Positions 19,085 to 28,739 of a stretch of 64,000 nt of DNA are shown here, piece after piece. Position 1 is the stretch's first letter. Each line of letters starts with the position of its first letter. This DNA is from Alphaproteobacteria bacterium (GTDB lineage Bacteria; Pseudomonadota; Alphaproteobacteria; Rhodobacterales; Rhodobacteraceae). A program made the translations under genes and the position numbers. The stretch lies in contig JAUIIJ010000001.1 in the NCBI GenBank assembly GCA_030431825.1, forward strand, positions 124,001 through 188,000, read 5' to 3'. The notes beneath the pieces are model-generated. The model was given only the letters and a program-made list of their open reading frames with translations, did no database searches and was not told where the DNA came from.

Positions 19085-19924
19085 TCAGCCGTCGAGATTG
19101 CGGGCCAAAGCGCAGAACCCTTCCAGCGGGACCTGTTCGGCACGGTCCGTCGGGCGCAGGCCAACCGCGATCAGCCGATCCTCGATATCGGGAGCAAGCC
19201 CGCGCAATGCGGCGCGCAGCATCTTGCGCCGCTGGTTGAACGCGGCGGCGACGACCCGCTCGAGTGTTTTTGCGTTTGCCGGATAGCGTGGTTCGGGCAG
19301 GGCGGTCAGATGCACCACCGCGCTTGAAACCTTGGGGGGCGGCGTAAAGGCTCCGGGCGGCAGACTCATCGCGATGCGTGCCTCGGCGCGCCATTGCGCG
19401 AGAATGGCCAGCCGTCCATAGGCTTTGGTGCCGGGCCGCGCCACGATCCGCTCCACCACCTCGCGCTGAAACATCAGCGTCAGGCTCTGCCAGAAAGGCG
19501 GCCATTCCGGCGGGGTCAGCCAGCGGATCAGCAACTCGGTTCCCACGTTATAGGGCAGGTTGGCCGCGATCCTGATCGGTGGCGTCAGGTGGGCCAGCGG
19601 GTCGATTTCGAGCGCATCGCCTTCGAGGATCTCGAGCCGCCCCGGACAGGCCGCCGCGATCTCCTGCAGGGCAGGGATGCAGCGGCTGTCTTTTTCCACC
19701 GCGAGCACCCTGCGCGCGCCCTCCGAGAGCAGGCCCCGCGTCAGGCCGCCGGGACCGGGCCCGATTTCCAGTACGTCGCATTCGTCGAGCTTGCCCGCCT
19801 GTCGCGCAATCTTGGCCGTCAGGTTGAGATCCAGCAAAAAATTCTGTCCCAGTGATTTGCGTGCCGACAACTGATGGGTCGCGATGACCTCGCGCAAGGG
19901 GGGCAGGTCGTCGATGGCGCTCAT
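19085..19924 (-). CDS. rsmA: 16S rRNA (A1518/A1519-N6) dimethyltransferase
   Basis: The 279-residue enzyme (KsgA) dimethylates two adjacent adenines near the 3' end of 16S rRNA late in 30S assembly. Hallmarks are [17 protein letters not shown], the SAM motif [27 protein letters not shown], the catalytic NLPYN ([15 protein letters not shown]), and [12 protein letters not shown] in the C-terminal part. Its ATG overlaps the pdxA stop (ATGA), which fixes the start at 19924 and ends the lptF-rsmA transcription unit. Loss of this gene typically gives kasugamycin resistance. Confidence 0.97.
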   Translation of the reverse strand: MSAIDDLPPLREVIATHQLSARKSLGQNFLLDLNLTAKIARQAGKLDECDVLEIGPGPGGLTRGLLSEGARRVLAVEKDSRCIPALQEIAAACPGRLEILEGDALEIDPLAHLTPPIRIAANLPYNVGTELLIRWLTPPEWPPFWQSLTLMFQREVVERIVARPGTKAYGRLAILAQWRAEARIAMSLPPGAFTPPPKVSSAVVHLTALPEPRYPANAKTLERVVAAAFNQRRKMLRAALRGLAPDIEDRLIAVGLRPTDRAEQVPLEGFCALARNLDG

Positions 19925-20925
19925 CGCGGGTTGTCTCCATGATCGCCGCTGCGCGCTCCGGCGGATCGGGACGCCATCGTCCGCGCGCATTTCAGCGCTT
20001 CGATCAGGCTGCCGGGATTGGCATGGCCCCGGCCCGCGATGTCGAACGCGGTGCCATGATCCGGAGAGGTCCGGATGAACGGCAGGCCAAGCGTGATATT
20101 GACCCCGAGATCGAAATCCAGGGTCTTGATCGGGATCAGCGCCTGATCGTGATACATCGCGATCACCGCGTCATAGTTCGCGCGCGCCGCCGCGTGAAAC
20201 AGGGTATCCGCAGGGTGGGGGCCGGTCAGCGTCGCGTGTTCATCTGACAGTTCACCGAGCAATGGTGCGATCCAGTCGCGTTCTTCGTCGCCCATGGCGC
20301 CGCCTTCGCCCGCGTGCGGGTTGAGCCCGGCAACGGCGATGCGGGGGTGGGGGATGCCGAATTGCCGGCGCAGCCCATTTGCGGTGATCCTGATGGTGTC
20401 GCGCAGCAAATCCGGCGTCAGCAGGCGCGGCACATCGGCAAGAGCGATATGAATCGTTGCGGGCACCACCCTCAGGCGCGCGCTGGCCAGCATCATCACG
20501 ACGCGTTCGCATCCGGCGAGGGCTGCGAGAAATTCGGTGTGGCCGGGATAGGCGAAATCGGCACCGTCTATCAGCACCTTCTTGCTGATCGGCGCGGTGC
20601 AGATCGCAGCGGCCTCGCCGGATTGCACCAGCGCCACGGCGCGTTTGATCACCTCGATGACATCCGCCGCGTTCGCAAGGTCCGGTTGGCCGGGCGTCGC
20701 CGGAGACGCAAACCGATGTGCCAGCACCGGCAGCCCGCGTCGAGATGCAGCGCAGGCTTGCCCGGCGTTGTCGATTTCGGCAATCGGCGTGTCCGGGGGG
20801 AGATGACGCGGGTCACCGATCCAGAAGAACGGACATTCCGGGCCGAGCACCTGCCATGCCCTGACGGCAAGTTCCGGGCCGATCCCGGCAGGATCCCCGC
20901 AGGTCAGCGCAATCGGCGCGGTCAT
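19921..20925 (-). CDS. pdxA: 4-hydroxythreonine-4-phosphate dehydrogenase
   Basis: The 334-residue enzyme oxidises 4-phosphohydroxythreonine in the DXP-dependent route to pyridoxal 5'-phosphate. Visible motifs are the N-terminal [15 protein letters not shown], the metal ligand in [30 protein letters not shown], and the C-terminal [16 protein letters not shown] with [18 protein letters not shown]. The start at 20925 overlaps the surA stop as ATGA, and the end overlaps rsmA in the same way. The placement between surA and rsmA is the conserved proteobacterial order. Confidence 0.97.
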   Translation of the reverse strand: MTAPIALTCGDPAGIGPELAVRAWQVLGPECPFFWIGDPRHLPPDTPIAEIDNAGQACAASRRGLPVLAHRFASPATPGQPDLANAADVIEVIKRAVALVQSGEAAAICTAPISKKVLIDGADFAYPGHTEFLAALAGCERVVMMLASARLRVVPATIHIALADVPRLLTPDLLRDTIRITANGLRRQFGIPHPRIAVAGLNPHAGEGGAMGDEERDWIAPLLGELSDEHATLTGPHPADTLFHAAARANYDAVIAMYHDQALIPIKTLDFDLGVNITLGLPFIRTSPDHGTAFDIAGRGHANPGSLIEALKCARTMASRSAGARSGDHGDNPR

Positions 20926-22169
20926 TTTTCGACGATGATGGCGTCGGCCTGAAGCTGGTCGAGATAGCTGTCGGCATAGGCGGTGAGGCGCTGCTGGATC
21001 AGCGATTGCGCAACCTGCTCGCGGGTGGCCTCTTCGTTGGCTTCGGCGGTGCGCCCGCACATCATCAGCAGCACGAGCGTTTGACCGTTGGAGCGGGTCA
21101 GTGCGGTGGATACCTCACCCTCGTCGAGCTTGGCCAATTCGACGGCGACGTCACGCGGAATCTGCGACGGGGCCTGGCTCAACCGCTCCAGTTGCGACGG
21201 CGGCTGACCTTTGGCGATGCCATAGAGATCGTCACAGGTGTCGATGTCGTTTGCAATCCGCGCCGCCTTGCCAAGCGCCTCGGGCGTCCGGCCGCCGGGC
21301 AGATAGTAGAGCGCATAGTCGATCTTGGAATAGCGCGGCGTGCTCACGGCGGCTTCCCTGATGTCCCGAAGCTGGAACAGGGCAACCGCTTCGGCCAGCG
21401 AAATCGGGTCGGTCACCTCGCCCGGGGACAGGGCGAGGATCAGCGGACGAAGCCCCGGTGGCAGGGCATTCAGGTCGATCCACTCCATACGACCACCGTT
21501 GTTGCGGGTTTGTGTCGCCGAGTATTTGCTTGCGGCGTCGGAGAATGCGGCAAAGCTCCTGAGCTGGGCCAGCTGCCCGGCCAGTTCGTCAACCTGGTCC
21601 TGCGTCTGTGGCGTGACCGGGATCACGATTTCCGAGAGCAGCACGCGCAGCCCGCCGCGTCCGCCGCTGCCTATGGCGCGGTCGATCTCGGCTTCGCTCG
21701 GACGTGCGCGCGACAGATAGAGACCACGGATCAATTCGCGCCACGCCACGTTGACCTTGGCAAAATCGCGCAGGGTTTCGACCGAAACTCCCCCCCTTTC
21801 GATTTCCTTTATGAACTCTTCCGGTGAAAGATTGGTGCGCGACGAGAGTTCTTCTATGCCGGCATCAATCTGTTCCGAGGTGATTTCCAGATCGACGGAT
21901 TTGACGGCCTGCAACTTCAGCCGGTCCTCGATCAGCGCCTCGCGCGCGAGTTGATCCGGATTGCCCGGCACACCCAGCAACCTGAGAAATTCGGCGCGCT
22001 GCTCGAGCTCATAGCGGGTGATGACCTGGTCGTTCACCATGATTACCGGGGCAAACAGCCCCTGCGCAGTGGCGATTCCCGTTGTTGCCGACAAGGCCAG
22101 GGCGGCGAGAAAACCGGAACGCAGCCTGTTGGCGGCGGAGGAGATTCGGAAAGAAAGGTTCAACTGCAT
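20922..22169 (-). CDS. surA: Periplasmic chaperone/PPIase SurA
   Basis: The 415-residue protein has a signal peptide (LRSGFLAALALSATTGIATAQG), an N-terminal SurA chaperone domain beginning APVIMVNDQVITRYELEQRAEFL, and a parvulin-like domain containing SEIVIPVTPQTQ...ASKYSATQTRNNGGRMEWIDL and LILALSPGEVTDPISL. A single PPIase domain is usual in alphaproteobacteria, whereas E. coli SurA has two. It escorts unfolded outer-membrane proteins, LptD being a classic client, which fits its position directly after lptD (10-bp overlap). The stop overlaps the pdxA start. Confidence 0.93.
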   Translation of the reverse strand: MQLNLSFRISSAANRLRSGFLAALALSATTGIATAQGLFAPVIMVNDQVITRYELEQRAEFLRLLGVPGNPDQLAREALIEDRLKLQAVKSVDLEITSEQIDAGIEELSSRTNLSPEEFIKEIERGGVSVETLRDFAKVNVAWRELIRGLYLSRARPSEAEIDRAIGSGGRGGLRVLLSEIVIPVTPQTQDQVDELAGQLAQLRSFAAFSDAASKYSATQTRNNGGRMEWIDLNALPPGLRPLILALSPGEVTDPISLAEAVALFQLRDIREAAVSTPRYSKIDYALYYLPGGRTPEALGKAARIANDIDTCDDLYGIAKGQPPSQLERLSQAPSQIPRDVAVELAKLDEGEVSTALTRSNGQTLVLLMMCGRTAEANEEATREQVAQSLIQQRLTAYADSYLDQLQADAIIVEK

Positions 22170-24313
22170 GATCGCCTATATTTTTCGGTTCCGCTGTCTA
22201 CGGCAAAGCCGCGTAGCGAGATACTAAAGCCAAAATCGGTTGTTGGCTCAACACTTGTGGATGACGTATAGTCGCGACTGAGCGAAAGATCGACCGTTAC
22301 GCACTCATTGCGGTAGACAAGCCCCAGACCGGCGCGGGTGGCGCGACGGTCGGAGATGTCATACCGCAGACTGGCGCCCGCGGACCAGCTTCGGCTTATG
22401 TCGTACATGCCGTCGAACCACATTTCGGAAAGTGGCGATCCGCGGTCTTCCTCGGGATCGGTGCCCAGCCACAGATAGGTGCCCGCGAGGTCGAGCCGGT
22501 CATTGCGCCAGCGGCCCCGGAACTCGGCCTTGTTCATGCTGAGCGAATTGTCGATCAAACCGCGTCCCATCAGCAAAAGACCGCTTTCGTGCTCAAACTG
22601 CCCTGCCACCAGGATCGAGGAGGATGTTCCCGACAGCCCGGACGTGTCGGTGAAAGAGCCGTCCTCGGTTTTGCGAAATACCTGGCCGATCGTCGCCCAG
22701 GCCTGCCAGCCGGAGGGCGCATAGCGCGACCAGTTCAGGCCATAGACGAGGGCAGCGCCATCCTCGCGGCGGTCGGGCGCCGGAAAGCGTGACAGGGCCA
22801 GCAGATTTCCCTGATCGAATTCGACAAATCGGCTTTCGTCGTTGGGCGGATCGTCTCCGTGAACGTCGCTCCAACCGAGTTGAACAACCGGACCCAGGTA
22901 ATGCGTGACGCCGTTGCCCATGCTCTTGCTCATGGGATAGCTGAACGTCAACGCCGCACTCGGGGTCGTGCGGATGATGTCGTCGGGATAGTCGCTGTCC
23001 TGGTAAATCTTGAAGATGTCACCGGTGACGCCCATTTGCCAATCGGTGCGCAGGCCGTTGCCTGCAATCCAGGTCCGCCGCCAGTTTATGTCGGCCGTCG
23101 CACGCACGACATCGCGCCCGTCGATATCGACGCTGGATACGCGTTCATGGCCGTGGCCTTCGAAATTCAGCCGCAATTCGCCGCCGATGGCCCGGGGGAA
23201 GTACCGGCGCTCGTAGAATACATCGCCAAAGCGGCTGGGCGTCGTCTCGTCGTCATCCTCGCGCAGGGACTGATAGTGAATCAGGTCGATCTGAAAGGCG
23301 CTGTCGCGCTTGACGCGCGTCAACGCGATCTCGCTGCGCAGGCGGTCGAGATCCGGCAGGTCATATTCGGACAGGTAGGCATCGTCTGAAACCAGCGCCA
23401 GATCGAATTTCAATTCGAAATCGCGGGGCAGGTCAAAGGCGCCATAGCCGAACAGGTAGCCGCGCGAATCGCCCGGCTGCAGGTCGTCGCGCGTATAGGC
23501 TCCCTCAAAGTTGATGCGACCGTTGCGGAACGCCTGCCGGTAGCGATAGTCGAGCGTTCGCGTGCGCGACGAGATATAGGGGGCAAGCGTGATATCACGC
23601 GAGTCACCCCAGGGGATGAAATACGGCAGCCTTACCCCGGTGCTCAGCTGCGTGGTCGTCCGGATCGACGGGATCAGGAAGCCGCGCGCGCGGTCGAGCG
23701 TCGGATCCGGCAGGCGGAACCGCGGCAGATACATCACCGGCACGTCAAGAATGCGAAACTGCGCATCCTCGAAATACAGCTGTTTCTCGGCCTGGTCGTG
23801 GATCACCCTGCGCGCCCTGATCTGCCAGAGTGGTGGACGTCCGTTTTCGCAGACATGACACGAGGTCACGGCGGTCTTGAAGAGTTGCGTATAGCGGCCA
23901 CTGACCCGGTTCATCTGCAAGGCGGCCATTTGCAGTTGCTCGTCCAGCACCATCCGCGCGCCGGTCAAAAGGCCGTTCTGAAAGTCCGAATCGATCTGCG
24001 CGGCATCGGCGAGGATGACCACGTCGTCGCCGTCATCGATGTAGATCGGTCCCTCGATCGAGAGCAGACCGGTTTCGCGATCATAGGTGATCCGCTTCGC
24101 GCGCAGGCGGGTGGTGCCCTGAAACGCCTCGACATTGCCCTCGGCCACCAGCTGGCGATCCGGCGTGACAAAGACGCTGTCCGCAACCAGCATTGCCGGA
24201 ATCGCTTCCTGCGCGGCGCTGTCCGGTTCCTGCTGCGCGACCGCAGGCGCGGCCGTCCAGACTGCGGTCGCGAGCAAGAAACTTCTGAATACGTTGCCGA
24301 TGGTGTGCGTCAT
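22160..24313 (-). CDS. lptD: LPS-assembly protein LptD
   Basis: The 717-residue outer-membrane beta-barrel protein inserts LPS into the outer leaflet with LptE. It has a signal peptide (ending AAPAVAQQ), an N-terminal LptA-like beta-jellyroll (VADSVFVTPDRQLVAEGNVEAFQG), the family region with FEDAQFRILDVPVMYLPRFRLPD, and a C-terminal barrel of alternating aromatic strands. Cysteines sit as a SCHVCENG pair near residue 150 and at the C-terminus (RNECVTV, RRSCS), consistent with N-to-C disulfides like those that activate E. coli LptD. Start overlaps the lptG stop as ATGA. Confidence 0.95.
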   Translation of the reverse strand: MTHTIGNVFRSFLLATAVWTAAPAVAQQEPDSAAQEAIPAMLVADSVFVTPDRQLVAEGNVEAFQGTTRLRAKRITYDRETGLLSIEGPIYIDDGDDVVILADAAQIDSDFQNGLLTGARMVLDEQLQMAALQMNRVSGRYTQLFKTAVTSCHVCENGRPPLWQIRARRVIHDQAEKQLYFEDAQFRILDVPVMYLPRFRLPDPTLDRARGFLIPSIRTTTQLSTGVRLPYFIPWGDSRDITLAPYISSRTRTLDYRYRQAFRNGRINFEGAYTRDDLQPGDSRGYLFGYGAFDLPRDFELKFDLALVSDDAYLSEYDLPDLDRLRSEIALTRVKRDSAFQIDLIHYQSLREDDDETTPSRFGDVFYERRYFPRAIGGELRLNFEGHGHERVSSVDIDGRDVVRATADINWRRTWIAGNGLRTDWQMGVTGDIFKIYQDSDYPDDIIRTTPSAALTFSYPMSKSMGNGVTHYLGPVVQLGWSDVHGDDPPNDESRFVEFDQGNLLALSRFPAPDRREDGAALVYGLNWSRYAPSGWQAWATIGQVFRKTEDGSFTDTSGLSGTSSSILVAGQFEHESGLLLMGRGLIDNSLSMNKAEFRGRWRNDRLDLAGTYLWLGTDPEEDRGSPLSEMWFDGMYDISRSWSAGASLRYDISDRRATRAGLGLVYRNECVTVDLSLSRDYTSSTSVEPTTDFGFSISLRGFAVDSGTEKYRRSCS

Positions 24314-25413
24314 CCGTCTTCCGCATGCAAGAGTAACCCGAGGGTGAGCAGAATCGACGCGATCGGCGGTGCCCAGGCGGCCAGCAATACGGGGATCTGG
24401 CCATTTTCTCCGAGTATTTGCGCAAAGTTGCGGATGAAGTACAGCCCGAAACCCAGAAGCACCGAGGCCAGCACCGCGATGCCGGTGCCGCCAAAGCGGG
24501 TGTGGCGCATGGTAAAGGCGGCCCCGACCAGTACCATGGCGACCAGGAAGAGTGGCCGCGCCAGTTCGCTTTGCAACCAGACCTCCTGGCGCTTGGTCGA
24601 GAAACCGGCCCGTTTCAGTTCGCGGATGGTCTGCGGCAGGTCATAGACCGAAATGCCGGTAGGTTTGCCGATACTGTCGCGGATGCGGTCCTCGGTCAGC
24701 GTGGTCGGAATGCGCAGCGTGTCATATGTGACGGCGTTGGACTCCGGGTTCAGCCCGGCGGCAAGAGGCCAGAGCTTGACGTCGCCCAGTATCCATTCCT
24801 CCTCGGTCAGCGTGGCGCTTTCGGCACGAATACGCCGCACCGGACTGCCATCTTTGGCATAGGCCAGGATGGTCACATCATAGAGCACCAGCATCTCCTC
24901 GTCGCCGCCATAGCCGGTGGCGTGAATGACCGACTGTCCCTGAAGCGCCCCCTGCCGCAACCACAGGCCCTCGCCACTGAGCGACAGCGCCGATGGACCG
25001 CCGGTGCGATAGGTGTCGGACAGTTGCTGATAGCGGTTGGAGGTCGCGGCGACGATGGGGTTCAGCGTGCTGACGGCAAGCCCCCCGATGATCACCGCCA
25101 CCAGCACCGGCGCCGCCAGTGCGCGGATGCCCGATCGCCCCGCTGCGCGCGTCACGACGAGCTCGCTGCTGCGGGCAAGCCCGATGAACAGGACGATGGT
25201 CGAGAGGATCATCAGCAACGGCAGGATCTCGTTGACCGCCGCCGGCGCATTGAGCAGCATCAGGCGAAACAGTTGCCCGAAGCTCACATCGACGCCCTCG
25301 AACCTGCGCAGTTGCTCGATCAGGTCGATCAGCATGATCAGCGTCAGGAACACCGCGCCGATCATCAGGAAACTGATGAGAAAGCGTTTTGCAAAGTACC
25401 GGTCGAGGATCAT
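24310..25413 (-). CDS. lptG: LPS export ABC transporter permease LptG
   Basis: The 367-residue YjgP/YjgQ-family permease pairs with LptF and the ATPase LptB to extract LPS from the inner membrane. Three N-terminal membrane helices (LISFLMIGAVFLTLIMLIDL; ILPLLMILSTIVLFIGLARSSELVV), a periplasmic jellyroll (residues ~130-260), and three C-terminal helices including LASVLLGFGLYFIRNFAQIL are apparent. The start is ATG at 25413, inside an ATGA overlap with lptF. As the second permease gene next to lptD it is assigned lptG by position and motif. Confidence 0.93.
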   Translation of the reverse strand: MILDRYFAKRFLISFLMIGAVFLTLIMLIDLIEQLRRFEGVDVSFGQLFRLMLLNAPAAVNEILPLLMILSTIVLFIGLARSSELVVTRAAGRSGIRALAAPVLVAVIIGGLAVSTLNPIVAATSNRYQQLSDTYRTGGPSALSLSGEGLWLRQGALQGQSVIHATGYGGDEEMLVLYDVTILAYAKDGSPVRRIRAESATLTEEEWILGDVKLWPLAAGLNPESNAVTYDTLRIPTTLTEDRIRDSIGKPTGISVYDLPQTIRELKRAGFSTKRQEVWLQSELARPLFLVAMVLVGAAFTMRHTRFGGTGIAVLASVLLGFGLYFIRNFAQILGENGQIPVLLAAWAPPIASILLTLGLLLHAEDG

Positions 25414-26552
25414 GGAGCGACCTCGGCGGGCGGGGCCGGGTTCGGCTTGATGCGCCGAAGGCGCGGCCGCGAGGCGAGTCGCAGGAACAACACCGCGACC
25501 ATCAGTCCGACGACAGTCGGCAGGTAGATCAGCGGCCATCGGTTCGCATTCTCCAGAACCGGATCGGACACGACACCGCGCAGCATTTCGAGGAAGATCA
25601 GCAGCACGAACGCCAGAAGTGCCTGCCGCCAGACGCCGAAGCGCGAGAACCCGCCAAGCATCAGGGTCGAGAACCCGATCAGTGTCACCGCCACGCAGAT
25701 CAGGGCCCGTGCGAAGCGCAGATGCAGTTCCTCGGCGATCTGACCCGGCGTATAGCCGTCAGTCTCGGTGATATCCTCCGGCGACCGCATCAGTTCCAGG
25801 GTCGGAATGGCGCGGATACTGCGGGTGCGATTGTCGTTCTTCTTGATCAGCGAACTTATGTCGAACGAAAAATCCGCGAAAACCGTGGTCGAGAGGGTCT
25901 CGGTCGCCGTGTCGAGGCGCTGCGCCATACCATCCACCATGATCAGATTGGCGCGATCGCCCTCGCGCACGAGATAGGCCTCGGCCCCGGTATAGGTCAC
26001 GCGTTGTTCGGGGTCGCGTCGATCCGACAGGAAAACGCCGTTCAACCGGCCGTCCGGGTCGATCTGGCGGATGTAAAAGGTGACGCCACTGGCGGGGTGC
26101 AGGAAACTGCCTTCGGTCAGAAGGCGGGCGGTGACGTTGCGGGCGATCTCGGCCTCGCGGATCGCCAGTTGCTTGGTCGAGGCGGGCATCAGCACATGGG
26201 TGAGAATGCTCATCATCAGCGCGGTGATCAGCCCGAAGGCCAGCGCAGGGCGGGCCAGTTGCCAGGGGCTCGACCCCGTGGCCTGCATCACCGTCAGTTC
26301 GCTTTCGGAGTTCAGCCGGTTGGTCACGTAGACCGAGGCCGCAAACGCCGCCATCGGCAGCACCATCCGGATCAGGTTGGGAAGGGTCAGCGCGGTGAAT
26401 TCAAGGAAGACCATTGCCGACTGCCCGTCCCCGATCAGCCGGTCGAACAGCACGACCGCGCGGTTGATCCAGAACACGGCCACGAGAATCAACGAGAAGA
26501 AGCCGAACAACACAAGGTACTGCGACAGGACGTATCTGTCGTATCGTGACAC
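25410..26552 (-). CDS. lptF: LPS export ABC transporter permease LptF
   Basis: The 380-residue YjgP/YjgQ-family permease is the first gene of the lptF-lptG-lptD-surA-pdxA-rsmA run. I choose the GTG at 26552 (SRYDRYVLSQYLVLFGFFSL) because GGGAGA lies 7 bases upstream; an in-frame TTG eight codons earlier lacks one. The N-terminal helices, a central periplasmic domain with SDRRDPEQRVTYTGAEAYLV, and C-terminal helices near LLAFVLLIFLEMLRGVVSDP are visible. The LTVMQATGSSPWQLARPAL segment is the coupling helix region that contacts LptB. It is divergent from pepA across 135 bp. Confidence 0.93.
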   Translation of the reverse strand: MSRYDRYVLSQYLVLFGFFSLILVAVFWINRAVVLFDRLIGDGQSAMVFLEFTALTLPNLIRMVLPMAAFAASVYVTNRLNSESELTVMQATGSSPWQLARPALAFGLITALMMSILTHVLMPASTKQLAIREAEIARNVTARLLTEGSFLHPASGVTFYIRQIDPDGRLNGVFLSDRRDPEQRVTYTGAEAYLVREGDRANLIMVDGMAQRLDTATETLSTTVFADFSFDISSLIKKNDNRTRSIRAIPTLELMRSPEDITETDGYTPGQIAEELHLRFARALICVAVTLIGFSTLMLGGFSRFGVWRQALLAFVLLIFLEMLRGVVSDPVLENANRWPLIYLPTVVGLMVAVLFLRLASRPRLRRIKPNPAPPAEVAP

Positions 26553-26687
26553 CGCGCTCTCCCTGCTCGACTGCAAAATTCGTGAACGCGACCCTAATGC
26601 AATTCGAAGGTGGCGGAAACTGCTATCTGGTCAAGCTGTGCCGCCCGCGTTACCTGTAGCGGCGACACCAGATGGGAGAGCCGGAAG

Positions 26688-28172
26688 ATGAGCCGATTGA
26701 CGCCGATTGCATTCGAAACCACCGACCTTGACGTGATGGACACCGCCGAGGGGCGGGTTGCCATCATAGTGGCGCCGGACGGCAAGCTGAACCCGGCGGC
26801 GCGCCGGGCCAACCGGCTGACCAAGGGGGCGCTGGCGCGGCTGTTGGAGAGCGACCGTTTCTCCAAGGCCAAGTCGGGCCAGGTGATCTCGCTGGCCTGG
26901 CCGACCGGCATGGCGGCAGAGGCGCTGGATGTCCTCGTGCTGGAGCGCAAGGTCTCGGCGGTCGATGCCCGCAAGGCCGGGGCGGCTCTGGGCAAACTGA
27001 AAGGCGACAAAGCCCTCAGCATCATGGCAGGCAGCAGCGGCAAGGCGGCGGAACTGCTCCTGGGAGTCGTGCTGCGCGACTACCGGTTTGACGTGCACAA
27101 ATCCTCTGACGAGGAGACCGAGGACGCGCCGGGTGCGATCACGCTCTATCACACCAGGGCGGATGAGGTCTCCGAGGCCGCCGCTCCGTTGCTGGCCGTC
27201 GCCGAGGGCGCGCACATGACCCGCGATCTGGTGAACGAGCCGGCAAACGTGCTGACCACCACCGAGTTTGCCGACCGTCTGGCCGAGATGCGCGAACTTG
27301 GTCTCAAGGTCGAGATCCTCGAAGAGGACAAGCTCGAGGAACTGGGCATGCGCACCTTGCTCAGCGTCGGGCAGGGCTCTGCCAGCCCATCCAAGGTTGT
27401 GGTGATGCAATGGGACGGTGGCAAGGAAGGCGATGCGCCGCTGGCTCTGGTCGGCAAGGGCGTGGTGTTTGACACCGGCGGTATCTCGCTGAAACCGGCG
27501 GGCGGCATGGAAGACATGACCATGGACATGGGCGGCGCCGGGGTTGTCGCCGGCACCATGCGCGCCCTTGCGCTGCGCAAGGCAAAGGCCAATGTCGTCG
27601 GATTGGTCGGGCTGGTCGAGAACATGCCATCGGGCACGGCCACGCGGCCGGGCGATGTCATCACGTCGATGAAGGGCACCACCGTCGAGGTGATCAACAC
27701 CGATGCCGAGGGCCGTCTGGTTCTGTGTGACGTGCTCTGGTACGCGCAGGAACGGTTCAACCCCGCGGGCGTGATCGATCTCGCGACGCTGACCGGCGCG
27801 ATCATCATCGGGCTTGGCCACGACAACGCCGGGGTGTTCTCGAATGATGACGACCTCTGCAACGCCTTCCTCAAATCCGCGGCGGCAGAGGGCGAGGGGG
27901 CATGGCGGATGCCGCTGGGCAAATCCTATGACGATCTCATCAAGTCGCGCATCGCCGATATCAAGAACACCGGCGGCCGCCCGGCCGGGTCGATCACCGC
28001 GGCCCAGTTCCTCGCGCGTTTCATCAAGGACGAGACGCCGTGGATCCATCTGGACATCGCCGGTGTGGCTTCGGTCAAGGCCGACACCGACTTTGCCCCC
28101 AAGGGCGCGACCGGTTGGGGCGTTGCGGCGCTGAACCGGCTGGTGCTGGACAAGTTCGAAGCGCCGGAGTGA
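26688..28172 (+). CDS. pepA: Leucyl aminopeptidase (M17)
   Basis: The 494-residue cytosolic aminopeptidase removes N-terminal residues from peptides and, in some bacteria, binds DNA as a regulator or recombination accessory factor. The M17 signature NTDAEGRLVLCDVLWYA and the first zinc-binding segment LVGKGVVFDTGGISLKPAGGMEDMTMDMGGA are intact. The N-terminal domain is the shorter divergent type. Start at 26688 (MSRLTPIAFE) follows GGGAGAGCCGGA. The neighbours, divergent lptF and downstream holC, match the common proteobacterial arrangement. Confidence 0.96.
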   Translation: MSRLTPIAFETTDLDVMDTAEGRVAIIVAPDGKLNPAARRANRLTKGALARLLESDRFSKAKSGQVISLAWPTGMAAEALDVLVLERKVSAVDARKAGAALGKLKGDKALSIMAGSSGKAAELLLGVVLRDYRFDVHKSSDEETEDAPGAITLYHTRADEVSEAAAPLLAVAEGAHMTRDLVNEPANVLTTTEFADRLAEMRELGLKVEILEEDKLEELGMRTLLSVGQGSASPSKVVVMQWDGGKEGDAPLALVGKGVVFDTGGISLKPAGGMEDMTMDMGGAGVVAGTMRALALRKAKANVVGLVGLVENMPSGTATRPGDVITSMKGTTVEVINTDAEGRLVLCDVLWYAQERFNPAGVIDLATLTGAIIIGLGHDNAGVFSNDDDLCNAFLKSAAAEGEGAWRMPLGKSYDDLIKSRIADIKNTGGRPAGSITAAQFLARFIKDETPWIHLDIAGVASVKADTDFAPKGATGWGVAALNRLVLDKFEAPE

Positions 28173-28256
28173 TCGGGGTCGCGTGACCATGCCGGAACTC
28201 CGCCCATTGCCCGTGGCGTCGATGCCGGGAAACCACGATCCGAAGGCCGTGTCGTG

Positions 28257-28712
28257 ATGGGGGCGGTGTATTTCTATCATCTCACGCGCCAGCCGCTGGA
28301 ACGCACTTTGCCGGTGCTGCTGGGCAAGGCGCGTCAGGCCGGCTGGCGCGTCGCCGTGCGCGGCACCGATACTGCGCGCATGAACTGGCTGGATGAACAG
28401 CTCTGGCTTGGTCCGGAGGATGGATTTCTGGCGCATGGGATCGCGGGCGGGCCGCACGATGCGGACCAGCCGATCCTGCTCACCACCGACCGCGCCGCGA
28501 ATGCGCCGGATTGCATGATGACCATCGACGGGGCGGATATCGAACCGGCGGAGGTGACCGCCCTTGAACGGGCCTGTATCCTGTTCGATGGCAACGATCC
28601 CGCGGCCGTGCAGCGCGCGCGCGAGCAGTGGAAATCGCTGACCGGCGCCGGATGCGCGGCGCAATACTGGTCCGAAGATTCCGGTCGCTGGGAGAAGAAG
28701 GCGGAACACTGA
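28257..28712 (+). CDS. holC: DNA polymerase III chi subunit
   Basis: The ~151-residue protein is the chi accessory subunit of the clamp-loader complex, which links DNA polymerase III to SSB. It begins MGAVYFYHLTRQPLERTLPVLL (a GTG one codon upstream is also possible) and contains GWRVAVRGTDTARMNWLDEQLW and DGFLAHGIAGGPHDADQPILL, the regular HolC pattern. The C-terminal half, with ERACILFDGNDPAAVQRAREQWK, is also typical. The position after pepA is the standard pepA-holC order. It converges with the antiporter gene. Confidence 0.94.
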   Translation: MGAVYFYHLTRQPLERTLPVLLGKARQAGWRVAVRGTDTARMNWLDEQLWLGPEDGFLAHGIAGGPHDADQPILLTTDRAANAPDCMMTIDGADIEPAEVTALERACILFDGNDPAAVQRAREQWKSLTGAGCAAQYWSEDSGRWEKKAEH

Positions 28713-28739
28713 TCCACGGGTTTGCCGGTCTGAAACGCT

